From Brochothrix campestris FSL F6-1037 (GTDB lineage: Bacteria > Bacillota > Bacilli > Lactobacillales > Listeriaceae), in contig NZ_AODH01000015.1 of NCBI RefSeq assembly GCF_000525915.1, forward strand, positions 1 through 47,725: a stretch of 47,725 bases of DNA. The letters run 5' to 3'. Both the position numbers and the translations under genes were made by a program. The number at the start of each line of letters is the position of its first letter. Position 1 is the stretch's first letter. The notes under the pieces are model-generated. The model ran no database searches, was not told where the DNA came from, and saw only the letters and a program-made list of their open reading frames with translations. Below are positions 9,153 to 19,933 of this stretch, one piece after another.

Positions 9153-10448
9153 TTACTTAAGAAATCCTCTATAGTTACGTTTCACAAGTTGTCCTTCTAA
9201 TTGTTTCATCGTATCTAACGCCACCCCTACCATAATGAGTAGTGATGTACCACCAATGCCAAGGCCTTGAGGTAAGCTAAATAACTGAGTTCCAATTGTT
9301 GGTAAAATCGCAATTGCTGCTAAGAAAATTGATCCAACAAACGTTAACCGAAGTAAAACGCGTGAGAGATATTTTTCTGTATCTTTACCAGGACGAATTG
9401 TTGGCACGTAGCCACCTTGCTTTTGTAAGTTTTCAGCAACTTTTTCTGGATTCACTTGAATGAACGCATAGAAGTAAGTGAAAGCTAAAATCAAGATAAC
9501 ATACAATACCATTCCCGCCGGTTGTTGGAGGTTAAATACTTTACCTAACGTCGTTACCCAACCTTTATCTTGGTCCGCAAAGGTCAAGAGTGTTTGTGGG
9601 GTAATGATGAAGGCAGAAGCGAAGATAACCGGAATAACACCAGCTGAGTTCACTTTCAAAGGTAAATGCGATACTTGAGCACCACGAGGGGCAGCTGAAG
9701 ATGACGCACGTTTTGAATAATGAACCGGAATTTTACGTGACGCTTGTTGTACGAAGACAACTAACGCAACGATAACAATTACAGCTACAACAAGTAAGAT
9801 CATTTCAATCACAGTGATGAAAAGAGGTGTGCCTGTTTTAGCAAGTTGTGTCGTAAGCAGTTGACCAACTGATGAAGGAACGTTTGCGATAATACCAGCC
9901 ATAATAATGATTGATACACCGTTCCCGATACCTTTTTCAGTAATTTGTTCACCCATCCACATCAAGAACAATGTTCCAGTTGTAAGGATGATAGCCATTA
10001 ATGCAAACTGACCCACAGAAGCGTTAGGAACGAGCGTAGCACCTGTCATGTTGTTGAACCCGTAAGAGACACCAAATGACTGTACTAAGCCTAAAACAAT
10101 CGTTAAATAGCGTTTAAGTTGATTTAACTTACGACGGCCCATTTCGCCTTGTTTTGCCCATTCTGATAACTTTGGAACGACATCCATCTCTAACAATTGC
10201 ACGATGATCGATGCTGTAATATACGGCATAATCCCAACGGCAAAGATTGAGAAGTTAGATAGCGAACCACCACCGAAGAGATCTAAGAAACCTACGAGTG
10301 ATGTGTTTAAAGCCTTCAGTTGTGATGCATCCACACCAGGAACTGGAATGTGTGCACCAATACGAAAGACGATTAACATTGCCAAAGTAAACAAAATTTT
10401 ACTTCTAATGTCTTTAACCTTGAAGAAGTTCAGAAATGTTGAAAACAT
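9153..10448 (-). CDS. secY: Protein translocase subunit SecY
   Basis: SecY has 431 residues and ten predicted membrane helices, and is the pore of the Sec translocon with SecE (encoded at 36.6-36.8 kb here) and SecG. The plug/TM2 region (FGGGSLSNFSIFAVGIMPYITASIIVQLL, near residues 58-86) and cytosolic loop (IPVHYSKR) are clear. Its start overlaps the rplO stop by one base (TAATG), giving translational coupling. Order rplO-secY-adk is the conserved spc operon order. Confidence 0.97.
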   Translation of the reverse strand: MFSTFLNFFKVKDIRSKILFTLAMLIVFRIGAHIPVPGVDASQLKALNTSLVGFLDLFGGGSLSNFSIFAVGIMPYITASIIVQLLEMDVVPKLSEWAKQGEMGRRKLNQLKRYLTIVLGLVQSFGVSYGFNNMTGATLVPNASVGQFALMAIILTTGTLFLMWMGEQITEKGIGNGVSIIIMAGIIANVPSSVGQLLTTQLAKTGTPLFITVIEMILLVVAVIVIVALVVFVQQASRKIPVHYSKRASSSAAPRGAQVSHLPLKVNSAGVIPVIFASAFIITPQTLLTFADQDKGWVTTLGKVFNLQQPAGMVLYVILILAFTYFYAFIQVNPEKVAENLQKQGGYVPTIRPGKDTEKYLSRVLLRLTFVGSIFLAAIAILPTIGTQLFSLPQGLGIGGTSLLIMVGVALDTMKQLEGQLVKRNYRGFLK

Positions 10449-10888
10449 TAAATCACCTCTACGCTACCACCAGCTGCTTCGATTGCTTCTTTCGCAGCTT
10501 GTGAGAATTTGTGAGCTTGAACAGTAACTTTTTTAGTTAATTCACCGTTAGCTAACACTTTAATGCCGTTAAGTTGTTTGCTGATTACACCTGTTTCTAA
10601 TAAAAGAGCAGGAGTGATAACAGTTCCATCTTCAAAACGGTTGAAAGTCTCAACGTTCACAACAGCATAATCTTTACGATTAATGTTTGTGAATCCACGT
10701 TTAGGTAAACGACGGAATAAAGGCATTTGACCACCTTCGAATCCTAGACGAACACCACCACCTGAACGAGAGTTTTGGCCTTTTTGACCACGACCAGAAG
10801 TTTTACCCATACCTGATGAAGATCCACGTCCAACACGGTGACGTACTTTACGAGATCCCTCAGAAGGTTTTAATTCATGAAGTTTCAT
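10448..10888 (-). CDS. rplO: 50S ribosomal protein L15 (uL15)
   Basis: L15 has 146 residues and a long glycine-rich N-terminal extension ([19 protein letters not shown]) that threads into the 23S rRNA core; it assembles late. The start is ATG 10888 ([14 protein letters not shown]), preceded by AAGGAGG. The open frame upstream adds 15 unsupported residues. It is followed without a gap by secY. Confidence 0.97.
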   Translation of the reverse strand: MKLHELKPSEGSRKVRHRVGRGSSSGMGKTSGRGQKGQNSRSGGGVRLGFEGGQMPLFRRLPKRGFTNINRKDYAVVNVETFNRFEDGTVITPALLLETGVISKQLNGIKVLANGELTKKVTVQAHKFSQAAKEAIEAAGGSVEVI

Positions 10889-10953
10889 TATATATTGCAC
10901 CTCCTTATATATTATACAAAAATAGTAGAACACTCCTCGAAAGGAGTATCATC

Positions 10954-11136
10954 TTATTTTTCTGTTACTTCAACCAAGTGAGACACTTTGTTGATCATAC
11001 CGCGAATCGCAGGAGTATCGTTTTTCTCAACAGTACCATTTGTTTTGCGTAAACCTAATGCATAAACAGTGTTACGTTGATCTTGAGGACGTCCGATTAA
11101 GCTGCGTTTCAATGTTACAACTAATTTTTCAGCCAT
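10954..11136 (-). CDS. rpmD: 50S ribosomal protein L30 (uL30)
   Basis: L30 has 60 residues, the short bacterial form, and binds 23S rRNA helix 38 neighbourhood on the large subunit. [19 protein letters not shown] and the middle [11 protein letters not shown] block are diagnostic. It lies 14 bases after rpsE, in the standard spc order rpsE-rpmD-rplO. Confidence 0.96.
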   Translation of the reverse strand: MAEKLVVTLKRSLIGRPQDQRNTVYALGLRKTNGTVEKNDTPAIRGMINKVSHLVEVTEK

Positions 11137-11150
11137 AATGTAGTACCTCC

Positions 11151-11654
11151 TTATCCTAATAATTCTTCAACAGAAATGTTACGTAGACGAGCTACATCTT
11201 CTGCTGTTTTAAGTTCTTTAATTCCTTCGATTGTTGCACGAACCATGTTGATAGGTGTGCTTGAACCTAAAGATTTAGAAGATACGTCTGCAACGCCACC
11301 TAATTCAAGGATAGCACGTACAGGTCCACCAGCTGTTACACCAGAACCTTCTGCTGCAGGTTTCATAAGTACAGAACCGCCGCCAAAGTTACCGATTACA
11401 CGGTGTGGAATAGTACTTCCAACAATTGGAAGGACAACTAAGTTTTTCTTAGCATCTTCAACTGCTTTACGAATTGCGTCTGGAACTTCTTGAGCTTTAC
11501 CAGTACCGAAACCAACGTGACCATTACGATCTCCGACAACTACTAATGCTGTAAAACGGAAACGACGTCCACCTTTTACAACTTTAGCAACACGGTTGAT
11601 AGTAACGACGCGTTCTTCCAATTCTCCTAATGTGTTTGGATCAATATAAGCCAT
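11151..11654 (-). CDS. rpsE: 30S ribosomal protein S5 (uS5)
   Basis: S5 has 167 residues and helps shape the mRNA entry channel and decoding accuracy. The N-terminal dsRBD-like domain ([21 protein letters not shown]) and the C-terminal [20 protein letters not shown] block are clear. The loop where spectinomycin-resistance changes occur ([10 protein letters not shown]) appears wild type. It follows rplR by 21 bases. Confidence 0.97.
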   Translation of the reverse strand: MAYIDPNTLGELEERVVTINRVAKVVKGGRRFRFTALVVVGDRNGHVGFGTGKAQEVPDAIRKAVEDAKKNLVVLPIVGSTIPHRVIGNFGGGSVLMKPAAEGSGVTAGGPVRAILELGGVADVSSKSLGSSTPINMVRATIEGIKELKTAEDVARLRNISVEELLG

Positions 11655-11675
11655 GAATGTATTTACCTCCTTCTA

Positions 11676-12035
11676 TTAGAATTTCAAACCGTTTTCACGG
11701 GCTGCATCAGCTAAAGCTGCTACACGGCCATGATACAAGTAACCACCACGGTCAAAGACAACTTTTTCGATGTTTTTCGCAACACCACGTTCTGCTACTA
11801 ATTTACCGACAGCTTGAGCAAGTTCAGTTTTAGAACCTTTAACGTCGAAATCTTTTTCGATGTTAGAAGCGCTAGCTAAAGTTACACCATTTACGTCGTC
11901 GATTAATTGAGCATAGATGTTAGTGTTTGAACGGAATACGTTTAAACGTGGACAAGCTGCAGTTCCGCTAATTTTAGAACGGACACGGCCATGACGTTTT
12001 TTACGAGTTTTGTTTTTATCCAATTTCGTAATCAC
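11676..12035 (-). CDS. rplR: 50S ribosomal protein L18 (uL18)
   Basis: L18 has 119 residues and brings 5S rRNA into the large subunit with L5. The basic N-terminus ([19 protein letters not shown]) and the RPRLNVFRS-like segment ([16 protein letters not shown]), plus [12 protein letters not shown] near the end, identify it. It lies between rplF and rpsE in normal order. Confidence 0.97.
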   Translation of the reverse strand: MITKLDKNKTRKKRHGRVRSKISGTAACPRLNVFRSNTNIYAQLIDDVNGVTLASASNIEKDFDVKGSKTELAQAVGKLVAERGVAKNIEKVVFDRGGYLYHGRVAALADAARENGLKF

Positions 12036-12085
12036 AATGAGTCACCTCTTTTTCTCTTGGACTTAGTAAACAATGCTATGCAGCA

Positions 12086-12625
12086 TTATTTACCAGTTTT
12101 ACCTTCTTTACGACGAACATGTTCGCCTACGTAACGAATACCTTTACCTTTGTAAGGTTCTGGTGGACGAATCGCACGAATGTTAGCAGCTAAAGCGCCA
12201 ACTTTCTCTTTATCAGCACCTTTGATGATAACTGATGTGTTGCTAGGTACTTCAACTTCAATACCTGTTTCTGGTTCAAACTCAACTGGGTGAGAGAAAC
12301 CAACGTTAAGAACTAATTTGCTACCTTGCTTTTGAGCACGGTAACCGACACCAATAAGTTCTAATCCTTTAGAAAATCCAGTCGTTACACCTTCGATCAT
12401 GTTCGCGATTAATGCGCGAGTTGTACCGTGAAGTGCACGTACTTTCTTATCTTCAGAAGAACGACCGATTACGATCTCAGACCCTTCTTGAGTAATAGTA
12501 AGTTGTGAATCAAATTGTTTAGCAAGTTCTGTTGAAGCACCTTTTACAGTTACGTGATTGTTATCAGTAATTGTAATGGTTACGCCAGCAGGAACTGTGA
12601 CTGGTTTTTTACCAATACGTGACAT
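12086..12625 (-). CDS. rplF: 50S ribosomal protein L6 (uL6)
   Basis: L6 has 179 residues and two tandem similar domains, binding 23S rRNA beside the sarcin-ricin loop where GTPase factors dock. SRIGKKPV at the start and the C-terminal [16 protein letters not shown] motif are hallmarks. AGGAGG precedes the ATG; rpsH ends 28 bases upstream. Confidence 0.97.
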   Translation of the reverse strand: MSRIGKKPVTVPAGVTITITDNNHVTVKGASTELAKQFDSQLTITQEGSEIVIGRSSEDKKVRALHGTTRALIANMIEGVTTGFSKGLELIGVGYRAQKQGSKLVLNVGFSHPVEFEPETGIEVEVPSNTSVIIKGADKEKVGALAANIRAIRPPEPYKGKGIRYVGEHVRRKEGKTGK

Positions 12626-12652
12626 GTTTGCACCTCCTTATGTTCTAAATTA

Positions 12653-13051
12653 TTACCACACGTAAGCGAGTACTTCGCCGCCAAGTTGTTTAGCACGTGC
12701 TTCTTTATCTGTTAATAAACCGTTAGATGTTGACACAATAGCGATACCTAAACCATTTAATACTTTAGGAACCTCATCAGCTTTTGCATAAACACGGAAA
12801 CCTGGTTTAGAAATACGTTTTAATCCTGTAATAACACGTTCGTCGTTTGCACCATATTTTAAGAATACGCGGATAACGTTTTGTTTGTCATCTTCGATGT
12901 ATTCAACTTCACGGATAAAACCTTCACGCTTAAGAATGTTAGCGATCTCTTTTTTAACGTTAGAAGCCGGAACTTCTAAGCTTTCGTGACGAACCATGTT
13001 AGCGTTACGAACGCGTGTTAAGAAATCTGCAATCGGATCTGTCATAACCAT
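12653..13051 (-). CDS. rpsH: 30S ribosomal protein S8 (uS8)
   Basis: S8 has 132 residues and is a primary binder of the 16S central domain. The opening [20 protein letters not shown] and C-terminal [18 protein letters not shown] and GEVLAYVW are diagnostic. In E. coli S8 represses the spc operon through its own mRNA; no matching site is recognised here by eye. It lies 31 bases after the small S14 gene. Confidence 0.97.
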   Translation of the reverse strand: MVMTDPIADFLTRVRNANMVRHESLEVPASNVKKEIANILKREGFIREVEYIEDDKQNVIRVFLKYGANDERVITGLKRISKPGFRVYAKADEVPKVLNGLGIAIVSTSNGLLTDKEARAKQLGGEVLAYVW

Positions 13052-13082
13052 TTTTAATTAACCTCCTTCCAATACTGAATAC

Positions 13083-13280
<198 letters not shown>

Positions 13281-13309
13281 TTATTTTACACCGCCGAAGC
13301 GATGACTTA

Positions 13310-13849
13310 TTATTTTTGGAATGGGAATCCAAATCCAGTTAATAATTCGCGAGCTTCTTCGTCAGTGTTAGCAGTTGTAACGATAACGATATCCATACCA
13401 CGAGTTTTATCAACTAAATCGAAAGAAATTTCAGGGAAAATTAATTGTTCTTTAACACCTAAAGTGTAGTTACCGCGACCGTCAAATGCTTTTTTAGAAA
13501 CACCACGGAAATCACGTACACGAGGAAGTGATACAGAAACTAATTTATCAAGAAATTCGTACATTTTTTCGCCACGTAAAGTAACTTTAGTTCCGATTGG
13601 AACACCTTCACGTAAACGGAAACCAGCGATTGATTTCTTCGCTTTAGTAATAACAGGTTTTTGACCTGCGATTAATGTTAATTCTTCAACCGCTTTGTCT
13701 AATAACTTAGCGTTTGAAGTAGCATCACCAACACCCATGTTGATAACGATTTTATCGACTTGAGGCACTTGCATAACTGATTTGTATTCAAATTTCGTTA
13801 CTAACGCAGGTGCAATTTCATTTTTATAAATGTCTTTGAAGCGACTCAT
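13310..13849 (-). CDS. rplE: 50S ribosomal protein L5 (uL5)
   Basis: L5 has 179 residues and binds 5S rRNA and P-site tRNA in the central protuberance. [21 protein letters not shown] and [19 protein letters not shown] are diagnostic. The start chosen is ATG 13849 ([12 protein letters not shown]), ten bases after GGAGG; seven more upstream codons are open but not conserved. It follows rplX, whose 3' end is frameshifted. Confidence 0.97.
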   Translation of the reverse strand: MSRFKDIYKNEIAPALVTKFEYKSVMQVPQVDKIVINMGVGDATSNAKLLDKAVEELTLIAGQKPVITKAKKSIAGFRLREGVPIGTKVTLRGEKMYEFLDKLVSVSLPRVRDFRGVSKKAFDGRGNYTLGVKEQLIFPEISFDLVDKTRGMDIVIVTTANTDEEARELLTGFGFPFQK

Positions 13850-13876
13850 TGATTGTAGTCCTCCTTTCATTAGAAA

Positions 13877-14186
13877 TTATTTAATTACTTCACCGGATTT
13901 TTTAGACACTCGTACCTTTTTCGTCTCCAACAATCTTGAAGCCAACACGTGTTGGTTTACCAGATTTCGGATCAAGAAGAGCAACGTTTGACATATGAAT
14001 CGGTGCTTCGATATTTAAAATACCACCTTGAGGATTGTCATTCGATGGTTTAGCATGTTTTTTAATCATGTTGATACCTTCTACTAGGACACGATCTTTT
14101 TTAGCTAAGATTGATAAGATAACGCCTTGTTTACCTTTATCTTTACCAGCTAATACTTGAACTTTATCACCTTTTTTTAGATGCAT
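13877..14186 (-). pseudogene. rplX: 50S ribosomal protein L24 (uL24), frameshifted near the end
   Basis: L24 helps nucleate 50S assembly through a KOW-type fold ([20 protein letters not shown]). The frame ends early after GDEKGTSV because of a run of five A at 13917-13921. With four A the protein reads [16 protein letters not shown] and stops at TAA 13877-13879, giving 102 residues, the usual length. The start is ATG 14186, ten bases after GGAGG; the GTG four codons earlier overlaps the ribosome-binding site and is rejected. Only about a dozen C-terminal residues change, so even a real shift might be tolerated. Confidence 0.88.
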
Positions 14187-14231
14187 ATCTATAGGCACCT
14201 CCTTTTAACTCGGAATGGGTTACATTTTGTA

Positions 14232-14600
14232 TTAAAGTACTTCTGGAGCTAATGAAACGATTTTCATGAAGTTGTTTTCACGTAATTCACGTGCAACAGG
14301 TCCGAAAATACGAGTTCCTTTAGGTGTATTATCGTCTTTGATGATAACGCATGCGTTTTCGTCAAATTTGATATATGAACCGTCAGGACGACGAGCGCCA
14401 GACTTAGTACGAACGATGACAGCTTTAACAACTTCACCTTTTTTGACAACGCCACCTGGTGTTGCATTTTTAACAGTAGCTACAACGATATCACCGATGC
14501 CAGCAAATTTGCGGCCAGATCCACCAAGTACCTTAATTGTTAAAACTTCACGAGCACCAGAGTTGTCAGCGACTTTCATTCTACTTTCTTGTTGTATCAC
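14232..14600 (-). CDS. rplN: 50S ribosomal protein L14 (uL14)
   Basis: L14 has 122 residues and lies on the interface side of 50S, contributing to bridges with 30S and serving as docking site for the silencing factor Rsf[21 protein letters not shown] and [25 protein letters not shown] (C-terminus, residues 98-122) are diagnostic. It follows rpsQ by about 60 bases. Confidence 0.97.
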   Translation of the reverse strand: MIQQESRMKVADNSGAREVLTIKVLGGSGRKFAGIGDIVVATVKNATPGGVVKKGEVVKAVIVRTKSGARRPDGSYIKFDENACVIIKDDNTPKGTRIFGPVARELRENNFMKIVSLAPEVL

Positions 14601-14661
14601 TGATAATTCCTCCTTCTATGCAGTATCGACAAGCGACAGTTACACATTTAATTTAGCGAGA

Positions 14662-14926
14662 TTAGATAACAACAGCAGTTTCGACGATTTCAACAATGCG
14701 GAAACGTTTAGTAGCAGATAACGGACGAGTTTCTTCGATGCGTACGATATCGTTAATTTTAGCTGAGTTATTTTCATCATGTGCTTTGAATTTTTTTCGA
14801 CGATTTCACACGTTTGCCGTAAAACTTATGTTTTTTGACGCTTTCAACTACAACTGTAATTGTTTTGTCCATTTTATCTGAAACAACACGGCCTGTGTAT
14901 ACTTTACGTTGATTACTTTCTGACAT
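14662..14926 (-). pseudogene. rpsQ: 30S ribosomal protein S17 (uS17), frameshifted
   Basis: S17 is a primary 16S rRNA binder with an OB fold. From ATG 14926 it reads [20 protein letters not shown] and continues through [15 protein letters not shown] run of seven A (14791-14797) then breaks the frame. With six A it continues [20 protein letters not shown] and ends ETAVVI at TAA 14662-14664, giving 87 residues as in Bacillus. Because neither half is long, the gene is easily missed. It lies correctly between rpmC and rplN. A sequence error is the likeliest cause. Confidence 0.9.
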
Positions 14927-14976
14927 ATGAGTGTAATCCTCCTTCTCAAAAGATTTTATTTTTCTTAAAAGTTAAT

Positions 14977-15168
14977 TTATGCTAATTCTCGTTCACGAAC
15001 GATTGTTTTAACACGAGCGATTGCTTTACGTACTTGACGGATACGAGCAGTGTTTTCTAACTGACCCGTTGCAAGTTGGAAACGTAAGTTGAATAACTCT
15101 TCTTTTAACTCTTTTTCTTTTGATTGAATTTCAGTAGTGGACAAGTCACGAATTTCTTTAGTTTTCAT
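14977..15168 (-). CDS. rpmC: 50S ribosomal protein L29 (uL29)
   Basis: L29 has 63 residues and is a two-helix protein beside the tunnel exit next to L23. [14 protein letters not shown] and [17 protein letters not shown] are diagnostic. The start is ATG 15168, inside the last codons of rplP, giving an 11-base overlap (GGTGGTGACTCAAATG), so translation is coupled. Eight extra open codons upstream are not conserved. Confidence 0.96.
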   Translation of the reverse strand: MKTKEIRDLSTTEIQSKEKELKEELFNLRFQLATGQLENTARIRQVRKAIARVKTIVRERELA

Positions 15169-15592
15169 TTGAGTCACCACCAATTTCTTCACGTTTTACG
15201 AATTTTGTTTTGATTGGCAATTTATGTGATGCCAAACGAAGAGCTTCGCGAGCTACATCTTCAGGAACGCCGGCAACTTCAAAAAGAATTTTGCCACGTT
15301 TAACTGGACTTACCCAACCTTCAGGAGCACCTTTACCAGAACCCATACGAACACCGATAGCTTTAGCAGTGTATGATTTATGAGGGAAGATTTTAATCCA
15401 AACCTTACCGCCACGTTTCATGAAACGAGTCATAGCAACACGAGATGCTTCGATTTGACGGTTAGTGATCCATGATGATTCTACAGCTTGTAAGCCGTAT
15501 TCACCGAATGATACTTCTGCGCCGCCTTTAGTAAAACCACGCATTTTCCCACGGTGCTCTCTACGATATTTAACACGTTTAGGTACTAACAT
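15158..15592 (-). CDS. rplP: 50S ribosomal protein L16 (uL16)
   Basis: L16 has 144 residues and is a late-assembling protein beside the A site and peptidyl-transferase centre. [19 protein letters not shown] and the Arg in the loop [13 protein letters not shown] are typical. Its GGDSNEN tail overlaps the rpmC start. It lies three bases after rpsC, so the two are tightly coupled. Confidence 0.97.
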   Translation of the reverse strand: MLVPKRVKYRREHRGKMRGFTKGGAEVSFGEYGLQAVESSWITNRQIEASRVAMTRFMKRGGKVWIKIFPHKSYTAKAIGVRMGSGKGAPEGWVSPVKRGKILFEVAGVPEDVAREALRLASHKLPIKTKFVKREEIGGDSNEN

Positions 15593-15595
15593 CTT

Positions 15596-16258
15596 TTATT
15601 TGCCTCCTTCCGATTTTGCAATATTTTTCTTCGTTGGAAGGACTTCACCGCGGTAAATCCAAACTTTAACGCCTAGTTTACCAAAAGTAGTATCTGCTTC
15701 TTCCCATGCGTAGTCAATGTCTGCGCGTAATGTATGAAGAGGAACAGTTCCTTCACTATAATGTTCTGTACGAGCCATGTCAGCTCCGCCTAAACGACCA
15801 GAAACTTGCGTTTTGATCCCTTTAGCGCCTGCACGCATAGTACGTTGCATAGCTTGTTTAAGTGCACGACGGAAAGACACACGGTTTTCTAATTGTTGAG
15901 CAATACTCTCCCCAACTAATTTAGCATCAAGATCAGCACGTTTGATTTCAACGATGTTGATATGAACGCGTTTGCCTGTTAAATCGTTCAATGCTTTACG
16001 TAAAGTTTCTACTTCAGCGCCGCCTTTACCAATAACCATACCTGGTTTAGCAGTATGAATCGAAACGTTAACGCGTTTTGCAGCACGTTCAATTTCAACA
16101 CGTGAAACTGAAGCGTCTTTTAAGCGTTTAGCGATATATTCACGAATATGTAAATCTTCGTGTAATAAGTCTGCGTAATCTTTACCAGCATACCATTTGG
16201 CATCCCAATCACGGATAATACCAATACGCATACCTATTGGATTAATTTTTTGACCCAC
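15596..16258 (-). CDS. rpsC: 30S ribosomal protein S3 (uS3)
   Basis: S3 has 220 residues and lines the mRNA entry with S4 and S5. The KH domain motif [19 protein letters not shown] (about residues 73-92) and the C-terminal [21 protein letters not shown] block are clear. It lies 13 bases after rplV. Confidence 0.97.
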   Translation of the reverse strand: MGQKINPIGMRIGIIRDWDAKWYAGKDYADLLHEDLHIREYIAKRLKDASVSRVEIERAAKRVNVSIHTAKPGMVIGKGGAEVETLRKALNDLTGKRVHINIVEIKRADLDAKLVGESIAQQLENRVSFRRALKQAMQRTMRAGAKGIKTQVSGRLGGADMARTEHYSEGTVPLHTLRADIDYAWEEADTTFGKLGVKVWIYRGEVLPTKKNIAKSEGGK

Positions 16259-16271
16259 GACTATCCCTCCT

Positions 16272-16616
16272 TTATTTTTCTGTCACAGTTACAGAGATGT
16301 GACTTGTACGTTTGTTAATTTGACTTGCACGACCCATCGCACGTGGACGGAAACGTTTAAGTGTTGGTCCTTCATTCACTTGAATGTCTGTAAGTACCAA
16401 TTTGTTAACATCTAAATCATAGTTATGCTCCGCGTTAGCGATAGCAGAGTTTAAAACTTTAGTGATGATTGGCGAAGCGCCACGTTGTGTTAGTGCTAAA
16501 ATAGCAATTGCTTCTCCGACTTGTTTACCTCGTACTAAATCAGCAACGATACGTGCCTTACGAGGAGCAATGCGGACTGTTCTTACAATTGCTTTTGCAG
16601 ATGTAATTTCTGCCAT
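16272..16616 (-). CDS. rplV: 50S ribosomal protein L22 (uL22)
   Basis: L22 has 114 residues; its beta-hairpin lines the nascent-peptide tunnel, where macrolide-resistance changes map. [23 protein letters not shown] and [18 protein letters not shown] are diagnostic, and the hairpin looks unaltered. It follows rpsS by 21 bases. Confidence 0.97.
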   Translation of the reverse strand: MAEITSAKAIVRTVRIAPRKARIVADLVRGKQVGEAIAILALTQRGASPIITKVLNSAIANAEHNYDLDVNKLVLTDIQVNEGPTLKRFRPRAMGRASQINKRTSHISVTVTEK

Positions 16617-16637
16617 TGTAAAACCCTCCTCTCAATA

Positions 16638-16913
16638 TTAACGAGTTTTTTTATCGTCACTACCGTGACCACGGTAAGTACGTGTAGGTGCGAATTCACC
16701 CAGTTTATGACCAACCATATCTTCTTGAATGAAAACTGGAACGTGTTTACGTCCATCATAGACAGCGATTGTAGTGCCGACAAATGATGGGAAGATTGTA
16801 GAACGGCGTGACCAAGTTTTAATTACAACTTTTTTCTCAGACAGTTTTGCAGCATCCACTTTTTTAACTAAGTGATCATCAGCAAAAGGTCCTTTTTTAA
16901 GACTACGACCCAT
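16638..16913 (-). CDS. rpsS: 30S ribosomal protein S19 (uS19)
   Basis: S19 has 91 residues and forms, with S13, the top of the 30S head and an intersubunit bridge. [28 protein letters not shown] and [13 protein letters not shown] are diagnostic. The start is ATG 16913; the open frame upstream adds 12 unsupported residues. GGGAGG lies before the chosen start. Confidence 0.97.
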   Translation of the reverse strand: MGRSLKKGPFADDHLVKKVDAAKLSEKKVVIKTWSRRSTIFPSFVGTTIAVYDGRKHVPVFIQEDMVGHKLGEFAPTRTYRGHGSDDKKTR

Positions 16914-16968
16914 TAGATTGCCTCCCTTCGGATAATGGCTGCGTAGCATAAGCTACGCTGCGTAACAA

Positions 16969-17802
16969 TTATTTTTTACGTCCACGAACGATAAATTTAT
17001 CGGACTTGTTCGTTTTCTTACGTGTTTTCTTACCAAGAGTTGGTTTACCCCATGGAGACATTGGTGATTTACGACCAATTGGAGCTTTACCTTCACCACC
17101 ACCGTGTGGGTGATCGTTAGGGTTCATTACTGAACCACGAACTGTTGGACGTTTACCTAACCAGCGCGAACGACCAGCTTTACCGATGTTCACTAATTCA
17201 TGTTGTTCGTTACCAACTTGACCGATTGTCGCACGACATTCAGCAAGGATCATACGAACTTCACCTGAGTTAAGACGTACAAGTACGTATTTAGTGCCTT
17301 CTTTACCAAGAACTTGAGCAGAAGTACCGGCAGAACGAACAAGTTGTCCACCTTTTTCTGGTTTAAGTTCGATGTTATGAACGACAGTACCTACAGGGAT
17401 GTCTTTAAGTGCTAAAGCGTTACCTGTTTTAATATCAGCGCCTTCGCCTGAATAGATGACCATGTCAACAACAAGCCCTTTAGGAGCGATGATGTAACGT
17501 TTTTCACCATCTGCATAATGAATTAATGCAATGTTAGCTGTACGGTTTGGATCGTATTCGATTGTAGCAACGCGACCTGGAATGCCGTCTTTGTTACGTT
17601 TGAAATCGATGATACGGTATTGTTTCTTGTGTCCCCCACCATGGTGACGAACAGTAATTTTACCTTGGTTGTTACGGCCTGCTTGACGTGATTTCGAAGC
17701 TAACAACGATTTCTCTGGTTTGTTAGTTGTGATTTCAGCGTAATCAAGCGATGTCATGTTACGACGACCGTTTGTGGTTGGTTTATATTTTCTGATTCCC
17801 AT
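16969..17802 (-). CDS. rplB: 50S ribosomal protein L2 (uL2)
   Basis: L2 has 277 residues and is needed for subunit joining and peptidyl-transferase function. The C-terminal loop with [20 protein letters not shown] carries the conserved His (here in HPHGGG). The N-terminal [18 protein letters not shown] block is the RNA-binding part. It lies 23 bases after rplW. Confidence 0.98.
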   Translation of the reverse strand: MGIRKYKPTTNGRRNMTSLDYAEITTNKPEKSLLASKSRQAGRNNQGKITVRHHGGGHKKQYRIIDFKRNKDGIPGRVATIEYDPNRTANIALIHYADGEKRYIIAPKGLVVDMVIYSGEGADIKTGNALALKDIPVGTVVHNIELKPEKGGQLVRSAGTSAQVLGKEGTKYVLVRLNSGEVRMILAECRATIGQVGNEQHELVNIGKAGRSRWLGKRPTVRGSVMNPNDHPHGGGEGKAPIGRKSPMSPWGKPTLGKKTRKKTNKSDKFIVRGRKK

Positions 17803-17825
17803 TTTTGGTTATCCTCCTATCTGGT

Positions 17826-18110
17826 TTAGTTTTCGAATAAAGTAATTTCTTTACTACCTTCAGCTAATGTAACAATCGCTTTACGACGTTTGTTAGTATA
17901 ACCAGCGTATTTACCCATACGTTTAAATTTCGCTTTGTAGTTTAAAACGTTTACTTTAGCAACTTTAACGCCGAAAATTTCTTCCATCGCTTTTTTGACA
18001 GCTACTTTGTTCGCTTTAACGTCTACTTCGAAAACATATTTGTTTTCTTCTACGAAAGTCATAGATTGTTCTGTGATGACTGGGCGCTTAATGATGTCAC
18101 GTGCATCCAT
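17826..18110 (-). CDS. rplW: 50S ribosomal protein L23 (uL23)
   Basis: L23 has 94 residues and lies at the tunnel exit, forming the docking platform for trigger factor and [15 protein letters not shown] and [21 protein letters not shown] are diagnostic. Its ATG overlaps the rplD stop by one base (TAATG), indicating translational coupling. Confidence 0.97.
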   Translation of the reverse strand: MDARDIIKRPVITEQSMTFVEENKYVFEVDVKANKVAVKKAMEEIFGVKVAKVNVLNYKAKFKRMGKYAGYTNKRRKAIVTLAEGSKEITLFEN

Positions 18111-18733
18111 TATGCAAGCACCTCCTCTATTTTTTCAACAGCAGCTTTAGTAACGATTAAGTTATCGTGTGCTACGATATCTAATACGTTAATTCCGTCT
18201 GCTTTGACAACTGTAACTCCTGGAAGGTTACGAGCAGAAATTGCTGCGTTTACACTAGCATCGTCAACGACAACTAATGTTTTACCTTCAACTTTAAGGT
18301 TAGCTAATGCTGCGATAAAGTCTTTTGTTTTTGGCGCATCGAAAGCTAAGCCTTCTAAAGCTACCAATTTTTCGTTTGCAACTTTATCAGATAAAACTGA
18401 TTTAAGAGCTAAACGACGAACTTTTTTAGGTAATTTGTATGCGTAACTACGTGGAGTAGGACCGAATACAACACCACCACCAACCCATTGAGGTGAGCGG
18501 ATAGAACCTTGACGCGCACGTCCAGTTCCTTTTTGACGCCATGGTTTACGACCACCACCACGTACTTCAGAGCGATTTTTAACCTTATGGTTACCTTGAC
18601 GTAATGACGCACGTTGCATAATAATTGCATCGAAAACGACATTTTCGTTAGGCTCGATTCCAAATACAGAATCATTTAGTGTTAACTCACCAGCGTTTGT
18701 ACCATCTTGTTTTAAAAGTGCTACTTTAGGCAT
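18110..18733 (-). CDS. rplD: 50S ribosomal protein L4 (uL4)
   Basis: L4 has 207 residues; a long loop reaches the tunnel constriction. The loop motif [20 protein letters not shown] (about residues 60-80) is intact. In E. coli L4 also represses the S10 operon by acting on the leader; the long folded leader before rpsJ here makes some such control possible but unproven. It is 28 bases after rplC. Confidence 0.97.
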   Translation of the reverse strand: MPKVALLKQDGTNAGELTLNDSVFGIEPNENVVFDAIIMQRASLRQGNHKVKNRSEVRGGGRKPWRQKGTGRARQGSIRSPQWVGGGVVFGPTPRSYAYKLPKKVRRLALKSVLSDKVANEKLVALEGLAFDAPKTKDFIAALANLKVEGKTLVVVDDASVNAAISARNLPGVTVVKADGINVLDIVAHDNLIVTKAAVEKIEEVLA

Positions 18734-18761
18734 TTCATGTTCCTCCTTTCTGAATCAATTA

Positions 18762-19388
18762 TTAAGCTTTTAAAGCTGATTTAATTTGGATTAAAGATTT
18801 TTTCGGTCCTGGCACGTTACCTTTGATTAAGATCAAGTTACGTTCAGCATCGATTTGGACAATTTCCAAGTTTTGGATTGTAATTTGAGTACCACCCATT
18901 TGACCTGGTAATTTTTTATTTTTGAATACGCGGTTAGGTGCAACGGGACCCATTGAACCAGGACGACGGTGGTAACGGCTACCGTGAGACATAGGTCCAC
19001 GAGATTGACCATGGCGTTTAATTGAGCCTTGGAAACCTTTACCTTTCGAAGTACCTGTAACATCAACGACGTCACCTGCTGCGAATGAATCTACCTTAAT
19101 TTCTGAACCTACTTCATACTCATCTAAGCTAACGCCGTCAAATTCTTTAACGAAGCGCTTAGGAGTAGTGTTAGCCTTACTTGCATGACCTTGCTCTGGT
19201 TTGTTCGACAATTTTTCACGCTTAGAATCAAAACCAACTTGAATAGCTTCATAGCCATCAGTTTCAACTGTTTTCTTTTGTAAAACAACGTTTGGAGTTG
19301 CTTCGATTACAGTTACTGGAATTAATTCACCGTTAGCAGTGAAAATTTGTGTCATACCAACTTTTTTACCTAAGATTCCTTTAGTCAT
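18762..19388 (-). CDS. rplC: 50S ribosomal protein L3 (uL3)
   Basis: L3 has 208 residues and is one of the two proteins that start 50S assembly; its loop approaches the peptidyl-transferase centre. [36 protein letters not shown] and RPGSMG are diagnostic. The conserved Gln that is methylated in other bacteria lies in the GFQG/HGQSRG region. It follows rpsJ by 29 bases. Confidence 0.97.
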   Translation of the reverse strand: MTKGILGKKVGMTQIFTANGELIPVTVIEATPNVVLQKKTVETDGYEAIQVGFDSKREKLSNKPEQGHASKANTTPKRFVKEFDGVSLDEYEVGSEIKVDSFAAGDVVDVTGTSKGKGFQGSIKRHGQSRGPMSHGSRYHRRPGSMGPVAPNRVFKNKKLPGQMGGTQITIQNLEIVQIDAERNLILIKGNVPGPKKSLIQIKSALKA

Positions 19389-19417
19389 GGGTTACACCTC
19401 CTGTTTTTTTGTTTGGA

Positions 19418-19900
<483 letters not shown>

Positions 19901-19904
19901 TACA

Positions 19905-19933
19905 ATTATACATGATTCTAAACATAATTTCAA
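19905..19933 (-). promoter_or_regulatory. Sigma-A promoter of the S10-spc-alpha cluster
   Basis: The -35 box TTGAAA (19928-19933), a 17-base spacer and a consensus -10 box TATAAT (19905-19910) form the promoter. It is the start point for the long ribosomal protein operon. Confidence 0.85.

Noticed and set aside
14198-14198. GTG at 14198 as rplX start
   Set aside because: It overlaps the AGGAGG ribosome-binding site; ATG 14186 has good spacing and matches other L24 proteins.
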